Source: an uncultured Eubacteriales bacterium
GTDB lineage: Bacteria > Bacillota > Clostridia > Oscillospirales > CAG-272
DNA: 64,000 nucleotides
Assembly (NCBI GenBank): GCA_902491535.1
Contig: CABUHS010000002.1
Span: 77,063 to 141,062 of the forward strand
Direction: 5' to 3'
Part shown: piece after piece, positions 25,729-35,890 of the stretch
Layout of the letters: each line of letters begins with the position of its first letter
Position numbering within the stretch: position 1 is the stretch's first letter
Notes under the pieces: model-generated
The model's database searches: none
What the model saw: the letters and a program-made list of their open reading frames with translations, nothing else
What the model was told of the DNA's origin: nothing
Position numbers and translations under genes: made by a program

Positions 25729-27000
25729 ATGGAAAAAAAGGAAAAAAGAATGACCGACTATGAAAAGCATCTTGTAGAAAAAGACGGCGATTACCGTATA
25801 AAAGGCACACGTTTTTTCAATGTTTTTGCAAGACTTGTTGCTCTTCTCATAGCCTTCGGAATATGGGTATATGCGAAAGAAAATGATACGGTTATCGGTG
25901 ATATATCTTTTTCCGGAATCCCGGTAAAAATTGTAAATACATCTGATACTCCGCTGTCTGTTATAAGCGGGTATAATTCTACCGTAGATGTTGTACTTGA
26001 GGGTAAAAAGGGAACTGTCCGGTCTATAACTGCTGATGATATAGAGATAGTGGCTGATGTGTCAGATATTACATCGGCAGGAAGACACACAGTCCCGATA
26101 GATATCAGCGCTCCTGAGGGGGCGACAGTTGTGTCGCAGAGCTTGTCGTCGGTATCGGTGTATATGGATAAGACAATATCAATAACGGTTCCGGTGCAGG
26201 TACGTTACAGCGCTTATATGCTTGATGACGGATATGAGCTTGGAGATGCGGTTCCGAGCATAAGCCAGATCACGGTTTCGGGACCTGAAAATATTCTTAA
26301 GGACGTGTATGCAGCCGAGACTTCGCTTGATCTCGGACATATAACCGGATCGGTTGTGATGACCGGAGATCTTGTGCTTATTGATGCTGACGGAAGTGAA
26401 ATATCAAATCCTTATGTTAAACTGCAGACCGGCGCAGTTCAGGTGTCTGTTCCTCTTCAGACTGTAAAAACTTTGCCTCTGACGGTTGATTTTAAATACG
26501 GATATATTAATGAAACGAACTCGGCAATAACTGTTACTCCTGCTGAGATCGAAGTAAAAGGAGAAGTTTCTGTGCTTGAGGGGCTTGAAAAGCTTTCTGT
26601 TGCCACTATAGATGAGAAGCATATTTCCGGAGATACATTTGTGCAGCCTATAGTTTTGCCGGACGGTGTTTCAAAGGTATCTGATGCCGATACTGCGACT
26701 GTACGTATAAGTCATATCGGCACTGCTCTTAAAAGTATAGTTATAACCGATTTTGACGTTCACAATCCGAATGCTTTGAATTACGAGATTCAGAACAGTT
26801 CTCTTACGGTAACTCTACGCGGACCGGTTTCGGCACTTGCTGAGATTACGGGCGAGACGGTAACTGCTTCTATAGAACTGAACTTTGATAAAAGTGTGAA
26901 CGGTATTTCTACTGTTCCTGTTAAAATAAGCATATCCGGAGCTTCATCGGAGGTATATGAGGTAGGAGACTATACTGTGTCTGTCCGGCTGCGGCCTTGA
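25729..27000 (+). CDS. cdaR: YbbR-domain protein CdaR, regulator of CdaA
   Basis: The 423-residue protein has one N-terminal transmembrane helix (about 30-48) followed by an extracellular chain of about four YbbR repeats, recognised by phrases such as GIPVKIVNTSD and IDISAPEGATVVSQSLSSVSVYMDK. CdaR binds and modulates CdaA in Firmicutes. The gene starts at ATG 25729, six bases after cdaA. Confidence 0.9.
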   Translation: MEKKEKRMTDYEKHLVEKDGDYRIKGTRFFNVFARLVALLIAFGIWVYAKENDTVIGDISFSGIPVKIVNTSDTPLSVISGYNSTVDVVLEGKKGTVRSITADDIEIVADVSDITSAGRHTVPIDISAPEGATVVSQSLSSVSVYMDKTISITVPVQVRYSAYMLDDGYELGDAVPSISQITVSGPENILKDVYAAETSLDLGHITGSVVMTGDLVLIDADGSEISNPYVKLQTGAVQVSVPLQTVKTLPLTVDFKYGYINETNSAITVTPAEIEVKGEVSVLEGLEKLSVATIDEKHISGDTFVQPIVLPDGVSKVSDADTATVRISHIGTALKSIVITDFDVHNPNALNYEIQNSSLTVTLRGPVSALAEITGETVTASIELNFDKSVNGISTVPVKISISGASSEVYEVGDYTVSVRLRP

Positions 27001-27049
27001 TTGCGCCGCCCTTGAAAACACACTGAAATACGGGGGAAAAATAAAGTAT

Positions 27050-28699
27050 ATGACGGAAGATATCGGAAAATCTGACAACAGAATAAAAAAACTGCTTGTG
27101 AGGGGGATAAATCTTCCGTATAAGTCCGATGCGAAATGCGCAAAGGAGATGGCAGCTTATAAGCTTAAACGGCTTATGCCGGAGTGCAGGATACTGTCGG
27201 CCGAAATTTCAAAGAGATCGGTCGACGCCCGCAGACGCGGTGATATCCGTTTTATATATACAGTCAGTGTCGAAGCGGAAGCTTCCGGAGCTGCACGGCT
27301 GCCTGATGATAAAGATATATCCGAAGTTCCGCAGGAAGATACGGAGATCGTTTTGGGAACAAAACCGCTTACGGACCGTCCGGTTATTATCGGATTCGGT
27401 CCGGCGGGGATGTTTGCCGCCCTTTTTCTTTCATCCCGGGGATACAGACCGCTTGTGCTTGAGCGCGGAGGTTCGGTGGATGAGCGAGTTTCGGCTGTTG
27501 AGAATTTTTATAAAAACGGAAAGCTCGATCCGAATACTAATATTCAGTTCGGCGCGGGCGGTGCAGGTACATTTTCGGACGGTAAGCTTACGACTCGTAT
27601 CGGGGACAGGCGATGCCGCGTGGTACTGGATATGCTTCACCGGCTCGGCGCTCCCGACGATATACTTGTAAATGCCAAACCGCATATCGGGACGGATATT
27701 CTTCGTGATGTGGTGAAAAATGCTGCCGAAGAGATAACAAAGCTCGGCGGAGAGATCAGATATAATTCTGTTGTCAGAGACATTGTGCTGCGCGGAGGCA
27801 GGGTGGACAAGCTTGTCACATCGGACGGAGATACCGGATGCGGTCCGGTCATTCTTGCTATCGGACACAGCGCCAGAGATACATATGCCATGCTTATGCG
27901 CAGAGGAATTACGGTCGTTCCGAAGCCTTTTTCGATGGGAGTCCGTATTGAACATCTCCAAAGCGATATTGACGCAGCGCTTTACGGTGAATGTGCCGGC
28001 GATCCGATACTTCCTCCCGCTGAGTATAATATGAGCAGGCGTTTCGGAGACCGTGCTGTATACACATTCTGTATGTGTCCCGGCGGAGAAGTGGTTGCTG
28101 CGTCATCTGAGGAAGGCGGACTCGTTGTAAACGGAATGAGCAGCTATGCGAGAAACGGCAGGAATGCGAATTCTGCAGTTGCGGTATCGCTCGGACTTTG
28201 CAATACACCTGCAGAACAAATAGAGCTTCAGAGACGGTATGAAAGAGCAGCTTTTGCGGCAGGAGGCGGCGATTACAGCGCACCGGTGCAGACGCTCGGC
28301 GATTTTATTTCCGGAAAATGCATCAGTGAGCCGGGAAGAGTATACCCTACATATATGAACGGAAACGTATCCGAGCCGAAGGTAAGGATTGCAGATATAT
28401 CCGGTATTATGAACAGTGTTATCGGAGAGGGGTCTACCGCGATGATGCGTGAAACGCTTTGCCATTTCGGACGGCAGATACGCGGATTTGATGCTCCCGA
28501 TTCGATCATAACAGGAGTTGAAAGCCGAACATCGGCTCCGGTACGCATTATACGTACGCCGGTGTATACATCGCCGGATGCCGATAACATTTATCCGTGC
28601 GGAGAAGGCGCGGGATACGCGGGCGGTATAATGAGCGCCGCGGTCGACGGTATTCGGTGTGCAGAGGCTGTTGCGGAGAGATATGCTCCGTTTGAATGA
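27050..28699 (+). CDS. FAD-dependent oxidoreductase of the COG2509 type
   Basis: The 549-residue protein has a small N-terminal domain (about 1-100) and a Rossmann FAD motif GFGPAGMFAA at residues 115-124. The family signature GKLDPNTNIQFGAGGAGTFS follows, then DGKLTTRIGD, and near the end a GEGAGYAGGIMSAAVDG FAD-binding motif. COG2509 proteins are flavin dehydrogenases of unknown substrate, widespread in Clostridia. It sits 49 bases after cdaR and 52 bases before recJ, so it is probably in the same transcript. Confidence 0.85.
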   Translation: MTEDIGKSDNRIKKLLVRGINLPYKSDAKCAKEMAAYKLKRLMPECRILSAEISKRSVDARRRGDIRFIYTVSVEAEASGAARLPDDKDISEVPQEDTEIVLGTKPLTDRPVIIGFGPAGMFAALFLSSRGYRPLVLERGGSVDERVSAVENFYKNGKLDPNTNIQFGAGGAGTFSDGKLTTRIGDRRCRVVLDMLHRLGAPDDILVNAKPHIGTDILRDVVKNAAEEITKLGGEIRYNSVVRDIVLRGGRVDKLVTSDGDTGCGPVILAIGHSARDTYAMLMRRGITVVPKPFSMGVRIEHLQSDIDAALYGECAGDPILPPAEYNMSRRFGDRAVYTFCMCPGGEVVAASSEEGGLVVNGMSSYARNGRNANSAVAVSLGLCNTPAEQIELQRRYERAAFAAGGGDYSAPVQTLGDFISGKCISEPGRVYPTYMNGNVSEPKVRIADISGIMNSVIGEGSTAMMRETLCHFGRQIRGFDAPDSIITGVESRTSAPVRIIRTPVYTSPDADNIYPCGEGAGYAGGIMSAAVDGIRCAEAVAERYAPFE

Positions 28700-28751
28700 C
28701 CGGAATAAAAATACACAGATTGATTATGCAAAGCGGAAAGAGGGTGCGGAC

Positions 28752-30947
28752 ATGTACGGCAGGAAAAGATGGATTATAAAAGATATAAGAGAAAAATATG
28801 CTGGCGAGATCGAAAAAATATCCGCAGAACTCGGTATATCTGAGCTTACGGCTTCGATGCTGTTCGGCAGGGGATATAAAACGCCTGAATCGTCACGCGC
28901 TTTTTTACAGCGTGACGATGAATTTTTTCATGATCCGATGCTGCTTGCCGATATGGATAAGGCTGTTTTCCGAATTGCAGATGCTATACGCAGCGGAGAG
29001 AGAGTAACAGTTTACGGTGATTATGATGTTGACGGCGTGACGGCTGTATCAACTCTGTATCTGTATCTGAAATCAAAGGGAGTCGACATACATTATTATA
29101 TTCCCGAGCGTACTTCTGAAGGGTACGGTGTAAACTGCGGAGCAGTAAAGCGGATTGCAGAAAGCGGTTCATCGCTTATAATAACCGTCGACACTGGAAT
29201 AACCGCGGTTGCGGAGGCAGAGTATGCCGCTTCTGTCGGTGTGGATATGGTAATTACAGATCATCACGAGTGCCACGGAGAGCTTCCGGATGCGTGTGCA
29301 GTGGTCAATCCGCACCGCCCGGATTGCAGGTATCCGTTTAAAGAACTTGCCGGAGTCGGTGTTGCATTTAAACTTATCTGCGCGCTTGAAAGGATACTTG
29401 AGCCGGACGATGAAAGGTATCTGCACCGCATTTGCGCTCAGTGTGCTGACATTGTAGCGGTGGGTACGGTGGCAGATGTTATGCCGCTTATCGGCGAAAA
29501 CCGGCTTATAGTGAGTATAGGCCTTAAGCTCATTGAAGAAGGCTCACGCTGCGGTTTGTCAGCGCTTTGCGAGGCGGCGTTAGGTTCGGAGCATAGAAAT
29601 TCCCGCGGCGGAGCGAAAAAAAAGAAGATCACTACATCGTTTATCGGTTATACCCTGGCACCCCGCATCAATGCTGCCGGACGTATACGCAGCGCGTCTC
29701 TTGCGGCTGAGCTTTTTCTGACAGAAGATCCGGATCGGGCGCGTGAGATCGCAGGCATGCTTTGCGAGATCAACCGTGAACGTCAGGAATGTGAGAATAT
29801 GATGGCGGAGGAAGCATACCGCATGATAGAACAGACACATGATTTTAAGCATGACCGTGTGATCGTTCTTTCGTCCGAAAACTGGCATCATGGAATAATA
29901 GGAATAGTCGCGTCAAGAATTACAGACCGTTACGGGCTTCCTTCAATACTCATATCGTTTGACGGCGGAAGGATCACGGACGGTATTACAGATGATGACG
30001 TCGGAAAAGGATCCGGAAGAAGCATAAAGGGAATGAATCTTGCTGCAGGACTTGCCGCGTGCGGAGAATATCTTGTAAAAGCAGGCGGTCATGAGATGGC
30101 TGCCGGCCTTTCGATAAAAAGAGGGGAACTTGAAAGCTTCAGAGATGCGATAAATGAGTATGCCTCGCGTGTGCTTACAGACGAAGATCTCATTCCTGCG
30201 ATCGAAGCTGACGCAGAGGTTACGCTGTCGGAGCTTTCGATAAGATCTGTTGATGAACTCGGACTTCTTGAACCTTACGGTATTGCAAATCCGGCTCCGG
30301 TATTCGTCCTCAGAAATGTCAGGATTGCAGATATTGTCGCTATAGGGGGCGGCAAACATACAAGGTTTATAGCCGAATACGAAGGAATGGCTGTTACTGC
30401 GGTTTATTTCGGTCAGAACCCGTCGGCGCTCGGAATTTACAAAGGCGATACGGCGGATGTGCTGTTCAGTCCTGATATAAACGAGTTCCGCGGGATCAAG
30501 AGTGTTCAGCTTCTTGTTAAAGATGTGAAGGTCTGCGTCAGAACGCTTAAGGAACGCGAAGCAATGATAGCGGAATATGACAGAATTGTCCGCGACAGAA
30601 GCAGTATGATAGATGATAGCTTTGTGCCTCTTCGCGCTGATTTTAAAAACGTTTATCTGTATATAAGGAGAGAACTTCGTATATGCGAAGATGCTCCTGT
30701 CAATATATATCAGATAATGAAGAATACGGTCGGGGAAAGTATTTCGGCATATGTCCGATTGCGGTTTATAATAGATATTCTGATACAGACTGGAATAGTT
30801 TCTTTTAACGGAGATCCCGATTATTCTCCGGACGGCGGAGCGCTTCCGCTGACAGTGAATAACGTTGAGGCTAAGGTGGATCTGAAGGCTTCTGCGATAT
30901 ATCAGTCACTTATATCGAGGATACGCGTACATAAAACAAATATATAG
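28752..30947 (+). CDS. recJ: Single-stranded-DNA exonuclease RecJ
   Basis: The 731-residue protein is a 5'-3' ssDNA exonuclease for recombination and mismatch/base-excision repair. The DHH phosphoesterase core shows DYDVDG (residues 90-95) and TDHHE (DHH from 170). The DHHA1 part contains GKGSGRSIKGMNLAAGL and GGHEMAAGLSI, followed by the OB-like domain. ATG 28752 is chosen with AGGGTG at 28741-28746 and because the N-terminus YGRKRWIIKD fits RecJ; longer upstream starts would overlap the oxidoreductase gene. Confidence 0.93.
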   Translation: MYGRKRWIIKDIREKYAGEIEKISAELGISELTASMLFGRGYKTPESSRAFLQRDDEFFHDPMLLADMDKAVFRIADAIRSGERVTVYGDYDVDGVTAVSTLYLYLKSKGVDIHYYIPERTSEGYGVNCGAVKRIAESGSSLIITVDTGITAVAEAEYAASVGVDMVITDHHECHGELPDACAVVNPHRPDCRYPFKELAGVGVAFKLICALERILEPDDERYLHRICAQCADIVAVGTVADVMPLIGENRLIVSIGLKLIEEGSRCGLSALCEAALGSEHRNSRGGAKKKKITTSFIGYTLAPRINAAGRIRSASLAAELFLTEDPDRAREIAGMLCEINRERQECENMMAEEAYRMIEQTHDFKHDRVIVLSSENWHHGIIGIVASRITDRYGLPSILISFDGGRITDGITDDDVGKGSGRSIKGMNLAAGLAACGEYLVKAGGHEMAAGLSIKRGELESFRDAINEYASRVLTDEDLIPAIEADAEVTLSELSIRSVDELGLLEPYGIANPAPVFVLRNVRIADIVAIGGGKHTRFIAEYEGMAVTAVYFGQNPSALGIYKGDTADVLFSPDINEFRGIKSVQLLVKDVKVCVRTLKEREAMIAEYDRIVRDRSSMIDDSFVPLRADFKNVYLYIRRELRICEDAPVNIYQIMKNTVGESISAYVRLRFIIDILIQTGIVSFNGDPDYSPDGGALPLTVNNVEAKVDLKASAIYQSLISRIRVHKTNI

Positions 30948-31012
30948 TTCGGATGCAATAAAATGTCGGCATAAATGCCGTCAGATATATAAATGAATAG
31001 AGGAATATTATC

Positions 31013-33271
31013 TTGAACGAAAATGAGATCAGGGAGGACGGCGTTGCCTCTCACGATTATAAAGATATAGAAAAGCTTTTACTGTCTCTTGAGGCAACGG
31101 GAAAAAAGTATAATACAGATAAAATAAAGAAAGCGTATCTTTTTGCCGATGCACTGCATGCGGGACAGTTTCGTGCAAGCGGCGAAAAGTATATTTACCA
31201 TCCTATAGCGGTGGCGGAGATTGCTGTGTCTCTCGGACTTGATACCGACTCCATATGTGCGGCACTTTTGCATGATACTATAGAGGATTGCGGAAGTCTT
31301 ATTAGCCTTGACAGAATCGAGTCGGAATTCGGCGAAGAGGTGGCAATGCTTGTCGACGGACTTACAAAGCTTGTACATATTCCTTTTGAAGACAAGGAAG
31401 AGAAGCATATAGAAAATCTTCGCAAGATGTTTCTCGCTATGTCAAAGGATATCCGCGTTATTTTTATAAAGCTTTGTGACAGACTGCATAATATGCGCAC
31501 GCTGAAAGCAAAGCCTGAGCCTAAACAGAGAATGACGGCTCTTGAAACGATGCAGGTATATGCTCCTCTTGCCCACCGTCTCGGTATGCAGAGAATGAAG
31601 CAGGAGCTTGAGATACTTTCCCTCAGTTTTCTTGATCCTATAGGGTATGCTCAGATAGAACGGCATATAGAAGAAAAATACGGACAGAACCGCGATTTTA
31701 TAGAGCGTGCAAGAACTCAGATATCCGATAAGCTTTCCGAATGCGGCGTCAAGTTTTCTCTCGACGGGAGAGTTAAAACGGTGTACAGTATATACCGCAA
31801 GATGTTTGAGCAGAACAAGAGCTTTGATGAAATATATGATTTTTATGCGCTGCGCATTATCGTGGATACCGAGCTTGAATGTTACACTGTGCTTGGAATC
31901 ATTCACGATATGTTCCATTCTGTTCCCGGACGTTTTAAAGACTATATTTCAACGCCTAAGCCGAACATGTACCGTTCGCTTCATACGACGGTTATAGGGC
32001 GCGGAGGTATACCGTTTGAGGTTCAGATACGTACATGGGAAATGCACAGGGTAGCCGAATACGGTGTCGCAGCGCACTGGAAATATAAATCCGGAGAGGA
32101 AAGCTCGATGGAGATAGACGATAAGCTTACATGGATACGCAAGCTTATTGAGACCGAGGACGACACGCGCGATCCGGACGAGTTTATGCGTGCGCTGAAG
32201 ATAGATATTTTTCACGATGAGACATTTGTATTTACTCCGAAAGGAGATGTTATTACACTTCCGCAGGGTTCTACTGTAATCGACTTTGCATATGCTATAC
32301 ATTCCGGTGTAGGAAACCGGATGGTCGGCGCTAAGATAAACGGTATGATAGTCCCGATAGAGCGTGTGCCTCAGAACGGCGAGATCGTAGAGATCCTGAC
32401 GTCGGCTGCGTCAAAAGGACCGAGCCGTGACTGGCTTAAAATAGTAAAGACCGGCGAAGCAAGAAATAAGATCCGCCAATGGTTTAAAAAGGAACAGCGT
32501 ACCGAAAATATTGCGATGGGAGCCGCAGAAGTAGACAAAGAATTCAAGCGGCTCGGCAGACCGTGTACAGAACAGCAAAAACAGGCTATCGTTCTCGCAG
32601 TAGCGTCGAGAATGGGTATAAAAACTGCTGACGACCTTTATAATACTATCGGTTACGGCGGTGTGACGGTTTCGAAGCTTGCTCCGCGTATTCGTTCTGA
32701 ATTTGAAAAGACCGTCAATGCAGAAGCGGTTCAGCCGCGTACCGACGTTTCTGCAATACAGACAACTCAGATACCGAATTCGCGCAAGGGACATTCGGGA
32801 GTTATTATAGACGGAGTTGAGGGATGTACGGTAAAGTTTGCAAAATGCTGCAATCCGCTTCCGGGAGATTCACTTATCGGTTTTATAACGCGCGGATACG
32901 GAGTGTCTATCCATAAGCGTGACTGTCCTAATGTTGCGCTTTCGATGTCACGGGGGGATACTGCGGAAAGATGGGTATCTGCGAGCTGGGATGTGCCTCA
33001 GCAGGGAACAGGCTCGCGAGAGCTTTTTGAGGCGGCACTTACTGTATATGCAGAGGACAGAATTTCACTTATTGCAGATATAACTACCGTACTCGCTGAG
33101 ATGAGGGTGTCTATTACGCAGATAAATACAAGATCCAAGAGTGACGGCAGTGTCGTAATAAGTCTTACGGTAGGGGCTAAAAATCTCGACCATGTAAAAT
33201 CGATCGTTGCAAGACTTAAAACAATAAAAAGTGTTGCCGATGTGTCGCGCGGATATAATGCTCCGCGCTGA
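31013..33271 (+). CDS. relA: Bifunctional (p)ppGpp synthetase/hydrolase RelA/SpoT
   Basis: The 752-residue stringent-response enzyme has an HD hydrolase domain with LLHDTIEDCG (His near residue 87) and KLCDRLHNMRTL. The synthetase domain includes YDFYALRIIVD and STPKPNMYRSLHTTV. A TGS domain begins near FVFTPKGDVITLP (about 405). A zinc-finger-like helical segment has CCNPLPGDSLIGFITRG, and an ACT domain closes the protein (about 675-750). Both active centres look intact. Start TTG 31013 is preceded by AGAGGAA at 30999-31005. Confidence 0.95.
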   Translation: MNENEIREDGVASHDYKDIEKLLLSLEATGKKYNTDKIKKAYLFADALHAGQFRASGEKYIYHPIAVAEIAVSLGLDTDSICAALLHDTIEDCGSLISLDRIESEFGEEVAMLVDGLTKLVHIPFEDKEEKHIENLRKMFLAMSKDIRVIFIKLCDRLHNMRTLKAKPEPKQRMTALETMQVYAPLAHRLGMQRMKQELEILSLSFLDPIGYAQIERHIEEKYGQNRDFIERARTQISDKLSECGVKFSLDGRVKTVYSIYRKMFEQNKSFDEIYDFYALRIIVDTELECYTVLGIIHDMFHSVPGRFKDYISTPKPNMYRSLHTTVIGRGGIPFEVQIRTWEMHRVAEYGVAAHWKYKSGEESSMEIDDKLTWIRKLIETEDDTRDPDEFMRALKIDIFHDETFVFTPKGDVITLPQGSTVIDFAYAIHSGVGNRMVGAKINGMIVPIERVPQNGEIVEILTSAASKGPSRDWLKIVKTGEARNKIRQWFKKEQRTENIAMGAAEVDKEFKRLGRPCTEQQKQAIVLAVASRMGIKTADDLYNTIGYGGVTVSKLAPRIRSEFEKTVNAEAVQPRTDVSAIQTTQIPNSRKGHSGVIIDGVEGCTVKFAKCCNPLPGDSLIGFITRGYGVSIHKRDCPNVALSMSRGDTAERWVSASWDVPQQGTGSRELFEAALTVYAEDRISLIADITTVLAEMRVSITQINTRSKSDGSVVISLTVGAKNLDHVKSIVARLKTIKSVADVSRGYNAPR

Positions 33272-33309
33272 TGCGGTTAAATAAAAAAACAAAAGAACGG
33301 ATACTTCAG

Positions 33310-34806
33310 ATGAAACTGTATATAGACGGAGATATAAGCAGATATTATGTTCAGACGCTGTGCATGATATTTTTCCCCGGAGCTAAATTTCCGGAAAATG
33401 AGGAATTTCTGCCGGGAGGCGATGAGGTAACGGTAAATCTCAGATCTTCCGAAGGAACGTATGATGCAGAGGTTATCATGCGCTCCGGAGGAAAAAGCTG
33501 CGTCGGCAGAAGATGTGAGATCAGGGGCGGAATAGATTCCGATGAACGTTTGAAAAAACGTGCGGTCGGAAAGGCGCTGTATGATGCCGGATCAGAGATG
33601 TTCGGTTTTTCTCCGGATTGGGGAATACTTACAGGTGTTCGTCCTGCAAAGCTGGCGGCCGAGCTTATGAGACTTGCGGAGACTGACGGGTATGCCGATC
33701 CCGCTGCGGAAGCAGAGAGAATATTAATGCAGGATTACTGTGCTTCTGCGGAGAAAGCCAAACTGCTTACAACTGTTGCCCGAAACGAGGAGAGGTTGAT
33801 AGGATCGTTCGGCGAGAATACGTGCAGTGTGTATATATCAATACCTTTTTGTCCGACAAGGTGCGCGTACTGCTCATTTGTTTCGTATTCTACAAAACGG
33901 TTGCTTTCGCTTATTCCGCAATATGTTGAACGGATTTGTACCGATATAGAACGGCTTGGCAGAACACTGTCTGAAATAGGCCAGAAGCCGTCGACAGTAT
34001 ATATCGGAGGCGGTACGCCGACGATACTGGATGTATCTCAGATTGAAATTATCCTCAGATGCATAGACAGGAATATAGATCTTTCAGGTGTCAGGGAGTT
34101 TACACTTGAAGCAGGACGTCCCGATACTATAACTCCTGAAAAACTTATCGCCGCGAAATCAGGAGGGGTATCGAGAATAAGTATAAATCCGCAGACTACA
34201 AATGATGAGATTCTTAAAGCAATAGGGCGGGCGCATACGTCGGAAGAGTTTCTGCGTGCATATGAATCCGCTGATTCAGTTGGATTTAAGTGTATAAATA
34301 CCGATCTTATTGCAGGACTTCCCGGAGAATCGTATGACAGCTTTGTCCGCAGCATGGATACCGTAAGTGCCCTTGCACCGCGTAATATTACCGTTCATAC
34401 CTTCTGTGTAAAAAAATCCGCCGAGCTTCATGACAACAGCTCGTCATATTCCAGAACCGGCACGGACGCAGGACGCGCGGTCGCTTATTCTCAGCTTAAA
34501 GCAAATGCAGACGGTTACCTTCCGTATTATATGTATAAGCAGAAAAACTCTGTCGGCAGTTATGAGAATGTAGGATTTTCCAAACCCGGCTACGAGGGAC
34601 TGTACAATATTCTGATAATGGATGAGGTACACAGTATTTTTGCCGCAGGGGCAGGCGCCGTCACAAAGCTCGTTTCCCGTTCGCGAAGTGATATAGAGCG
34701 GCTGTTTATGCCGAAATATCCGTATGAGTATCTTTCCGGAGACGCCTGCGCAGCATATTCGGACTATGAATCAAAGGTTCTGGATTTTTATCGTAATACA
34801 TACTGA
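33310..34806 (+). CDS. hemZ: Radical-SAM coproporphyrinogen III dehydrogenase-like HemZ
   Basis: The 498-residue protein contains the radical-SAM 4Fe-4S motif PFCPTRCAYCSF (Cys181, Cys185, Cys188), then YIGGGTPT and FTLEAGRPD. The N-terminal about 170-residue extension is typical of HemZ rather than HemN/HemW. The reaction is assumed to be oxygen-independent decarboxylation of coproporphyrinogen III, but HemZ activity is less proven than HemN. ATG 33310 is chosen because the N-terminus MKLYIDGD fits the family; an ATG at 33271 overlapping the relA stop lacks a ribosome site. No other heme genes are in the window. Confidence 0.85.
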   Translation: MKLYIDGDISRYYVQTLCMIFFPGAKFPENEEFLPGGDEVTVNLRSSEGTYDAEVIMRSGGKSCVGRRCEIRGGIDSDERLKKRAVGKALYDAGSEMFGFSPDWGILTGVRPAKLAAELMRLAETDGYADPAAEAERILMQDYCASAEKAKLLTTVARNEERLIGSFGENTCSVYISIPFCPTRCAYCSFVSYSTKRLLSLIPQYVERICTDIERLGRTLSEIGQKPSTVYIGGGTPTILDVSQIEIILRCIDRNIDLSGVREFTLEAGRPDTITPEKLIAAKSGGVSRISINPQTTNDEILKAIGRAHTSEEFLRAYESADSVGFKCINTDLIAGLPGESYDSFVRSMDTVSALAPRNITVHTFCVKKSAELHDNSSSYSRTGTDAGRAVAYSQLKANADGYLPYYMYKQKNSVGSYENVGFSKPGYEGLYNILIMDEVHSIFAAGAGAVTKLVSRSRSDIERLFMPKYPYEYLSGDACAAYSDYESKVLDFYRNTY

Positions 34807-34935
34807 TTTGCAGCGATGAATTGTTATGACTGTAATAAAAACACGTCAGTTTTAGAATATTCAGAAATTTTTGAAATAAAATATAACATATGTGCGCTGC
34901 GCTGGTGCGGTAATTTCCGATAGAGGTGAGCTTTG

Positions 34936-35862
34936 TTGTCAGAAAAAATAAAATATTTTAATGAAAATATAAGTGCGGAGATGTTTATCCGCGAGTGCGA
35001 GACCGATTTTGAATCTCAGCTTGACGCTGCGATCGGCGAGATAAAAAACAGGCTTTCGGTACAGCCGGATATCAGGATAATAACGCTTTCAGGACCTACC
35101 TGCTCAGGAAAAACTACGACGGCGGGAAAGCTTATATCAGCGCTCGGAGAGATGGGAATGCGGATATTTTCGGTTTCTCTGGATGATTTTTTCAAGAGTG
35201 TTGACGCGGATCTCGATTCATATTCTGAAAGCAATGAGCTTCTTGACCTTGACAGTGTTGACGCTATAGATGTAGAATATCTTCGGAAATTTATTTCGGG
35301 AGTGTTTTCCCGTGAGAGGGTATATCTTCCGTATTTTGATTTTCATATACAGACATGCACAGGCTACAGAGCCGTTGACAGCGGCAGATACGATATTATT
35401 CTTCTTGAAGGAATACAGGCGGTATATCCGGCTGTACGCGCGCTTTTGCGAGGGCATCAGTTTATAAGTATTTTCACAAATGCCGCTTCCGGTGTGGCGG
35501 TCGGCGATGTTTATTTTGATTGCCGTGAAGTCAGATTTATGCGGAGGATACTCAGGGACAATCTGTTCCGCTCGGCGTCTGTGGAATTTACCGTGCAGGT
35601 ATGGAGAAACGTTGTTGCAAACGAAGAAAGCAGTATATTGCCGGGTGAGAAATATGCCGATATTTCGGTAGATTCGACGCTTGCGTATGAACCCTGTGTT
35701 ATCAAGGAACCTCTTCTCAGACTTCTTGATAAAGTTAAAGAGGATTATCCGCTTTATCCTACTGTAAAGGCGATTGCAGATAAGCTGAAATTGATACCGT
35801 CGCTTCCGTCGGATTTAGTTCCTGACAGATCCGTGTTCAGAGAATTTATCGGGAGCAAATGA
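34936..35862 (+). CDS. Uridine-kinase-like P-loop kinase
   Basis: The protein of about 308 residues is related to the phosphoribulokinase/uridine kinase family. The Walker A motif is GPTCSGKTTT (from residue 53), and SLDDFFK is the conserved substrate/Mg loop. YDIILLEGIQAVYP is the Walker B-like strand. Longer than classical uridine kinases (about 210), it matches the N-terminally extended clostridial nucleoside-kinase-like group; the substrate is not certain. The start is TTG 34936 (or TTG 34933), with GAGGTGAG at 34923-34930. Confidence 0.8.
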   Translation: MSEKIKYFNENISAEMFIRECETDFESQLDAAIGEIKNRLSVQPDIRIITLSGPTCSGKTTTAGKLISALGEMGMRIFSVSLDDFFKSVDADLDSYSESNELLDLDSVDAIDVEYLRKFISGVFSRERVYLPYFDFHIQTCTGYRAVDSGRYDIILLEGIQAVYPAVRALLRGHQFISIFTNAASGVAVGDVYFDCREVRFMRRILRDNLFRSASVEFTVQVWRNVVANEESSILPGEKYADISVDSTLAYEPCVIKEPLLRLLDKVKEDYPLYPTVKAIADKLKLIPSLPSDLVPDRSVFREFIGSK

Positions 35863-35890
35863 TTTACATGAAGAAAAGGAAGGAACAAAA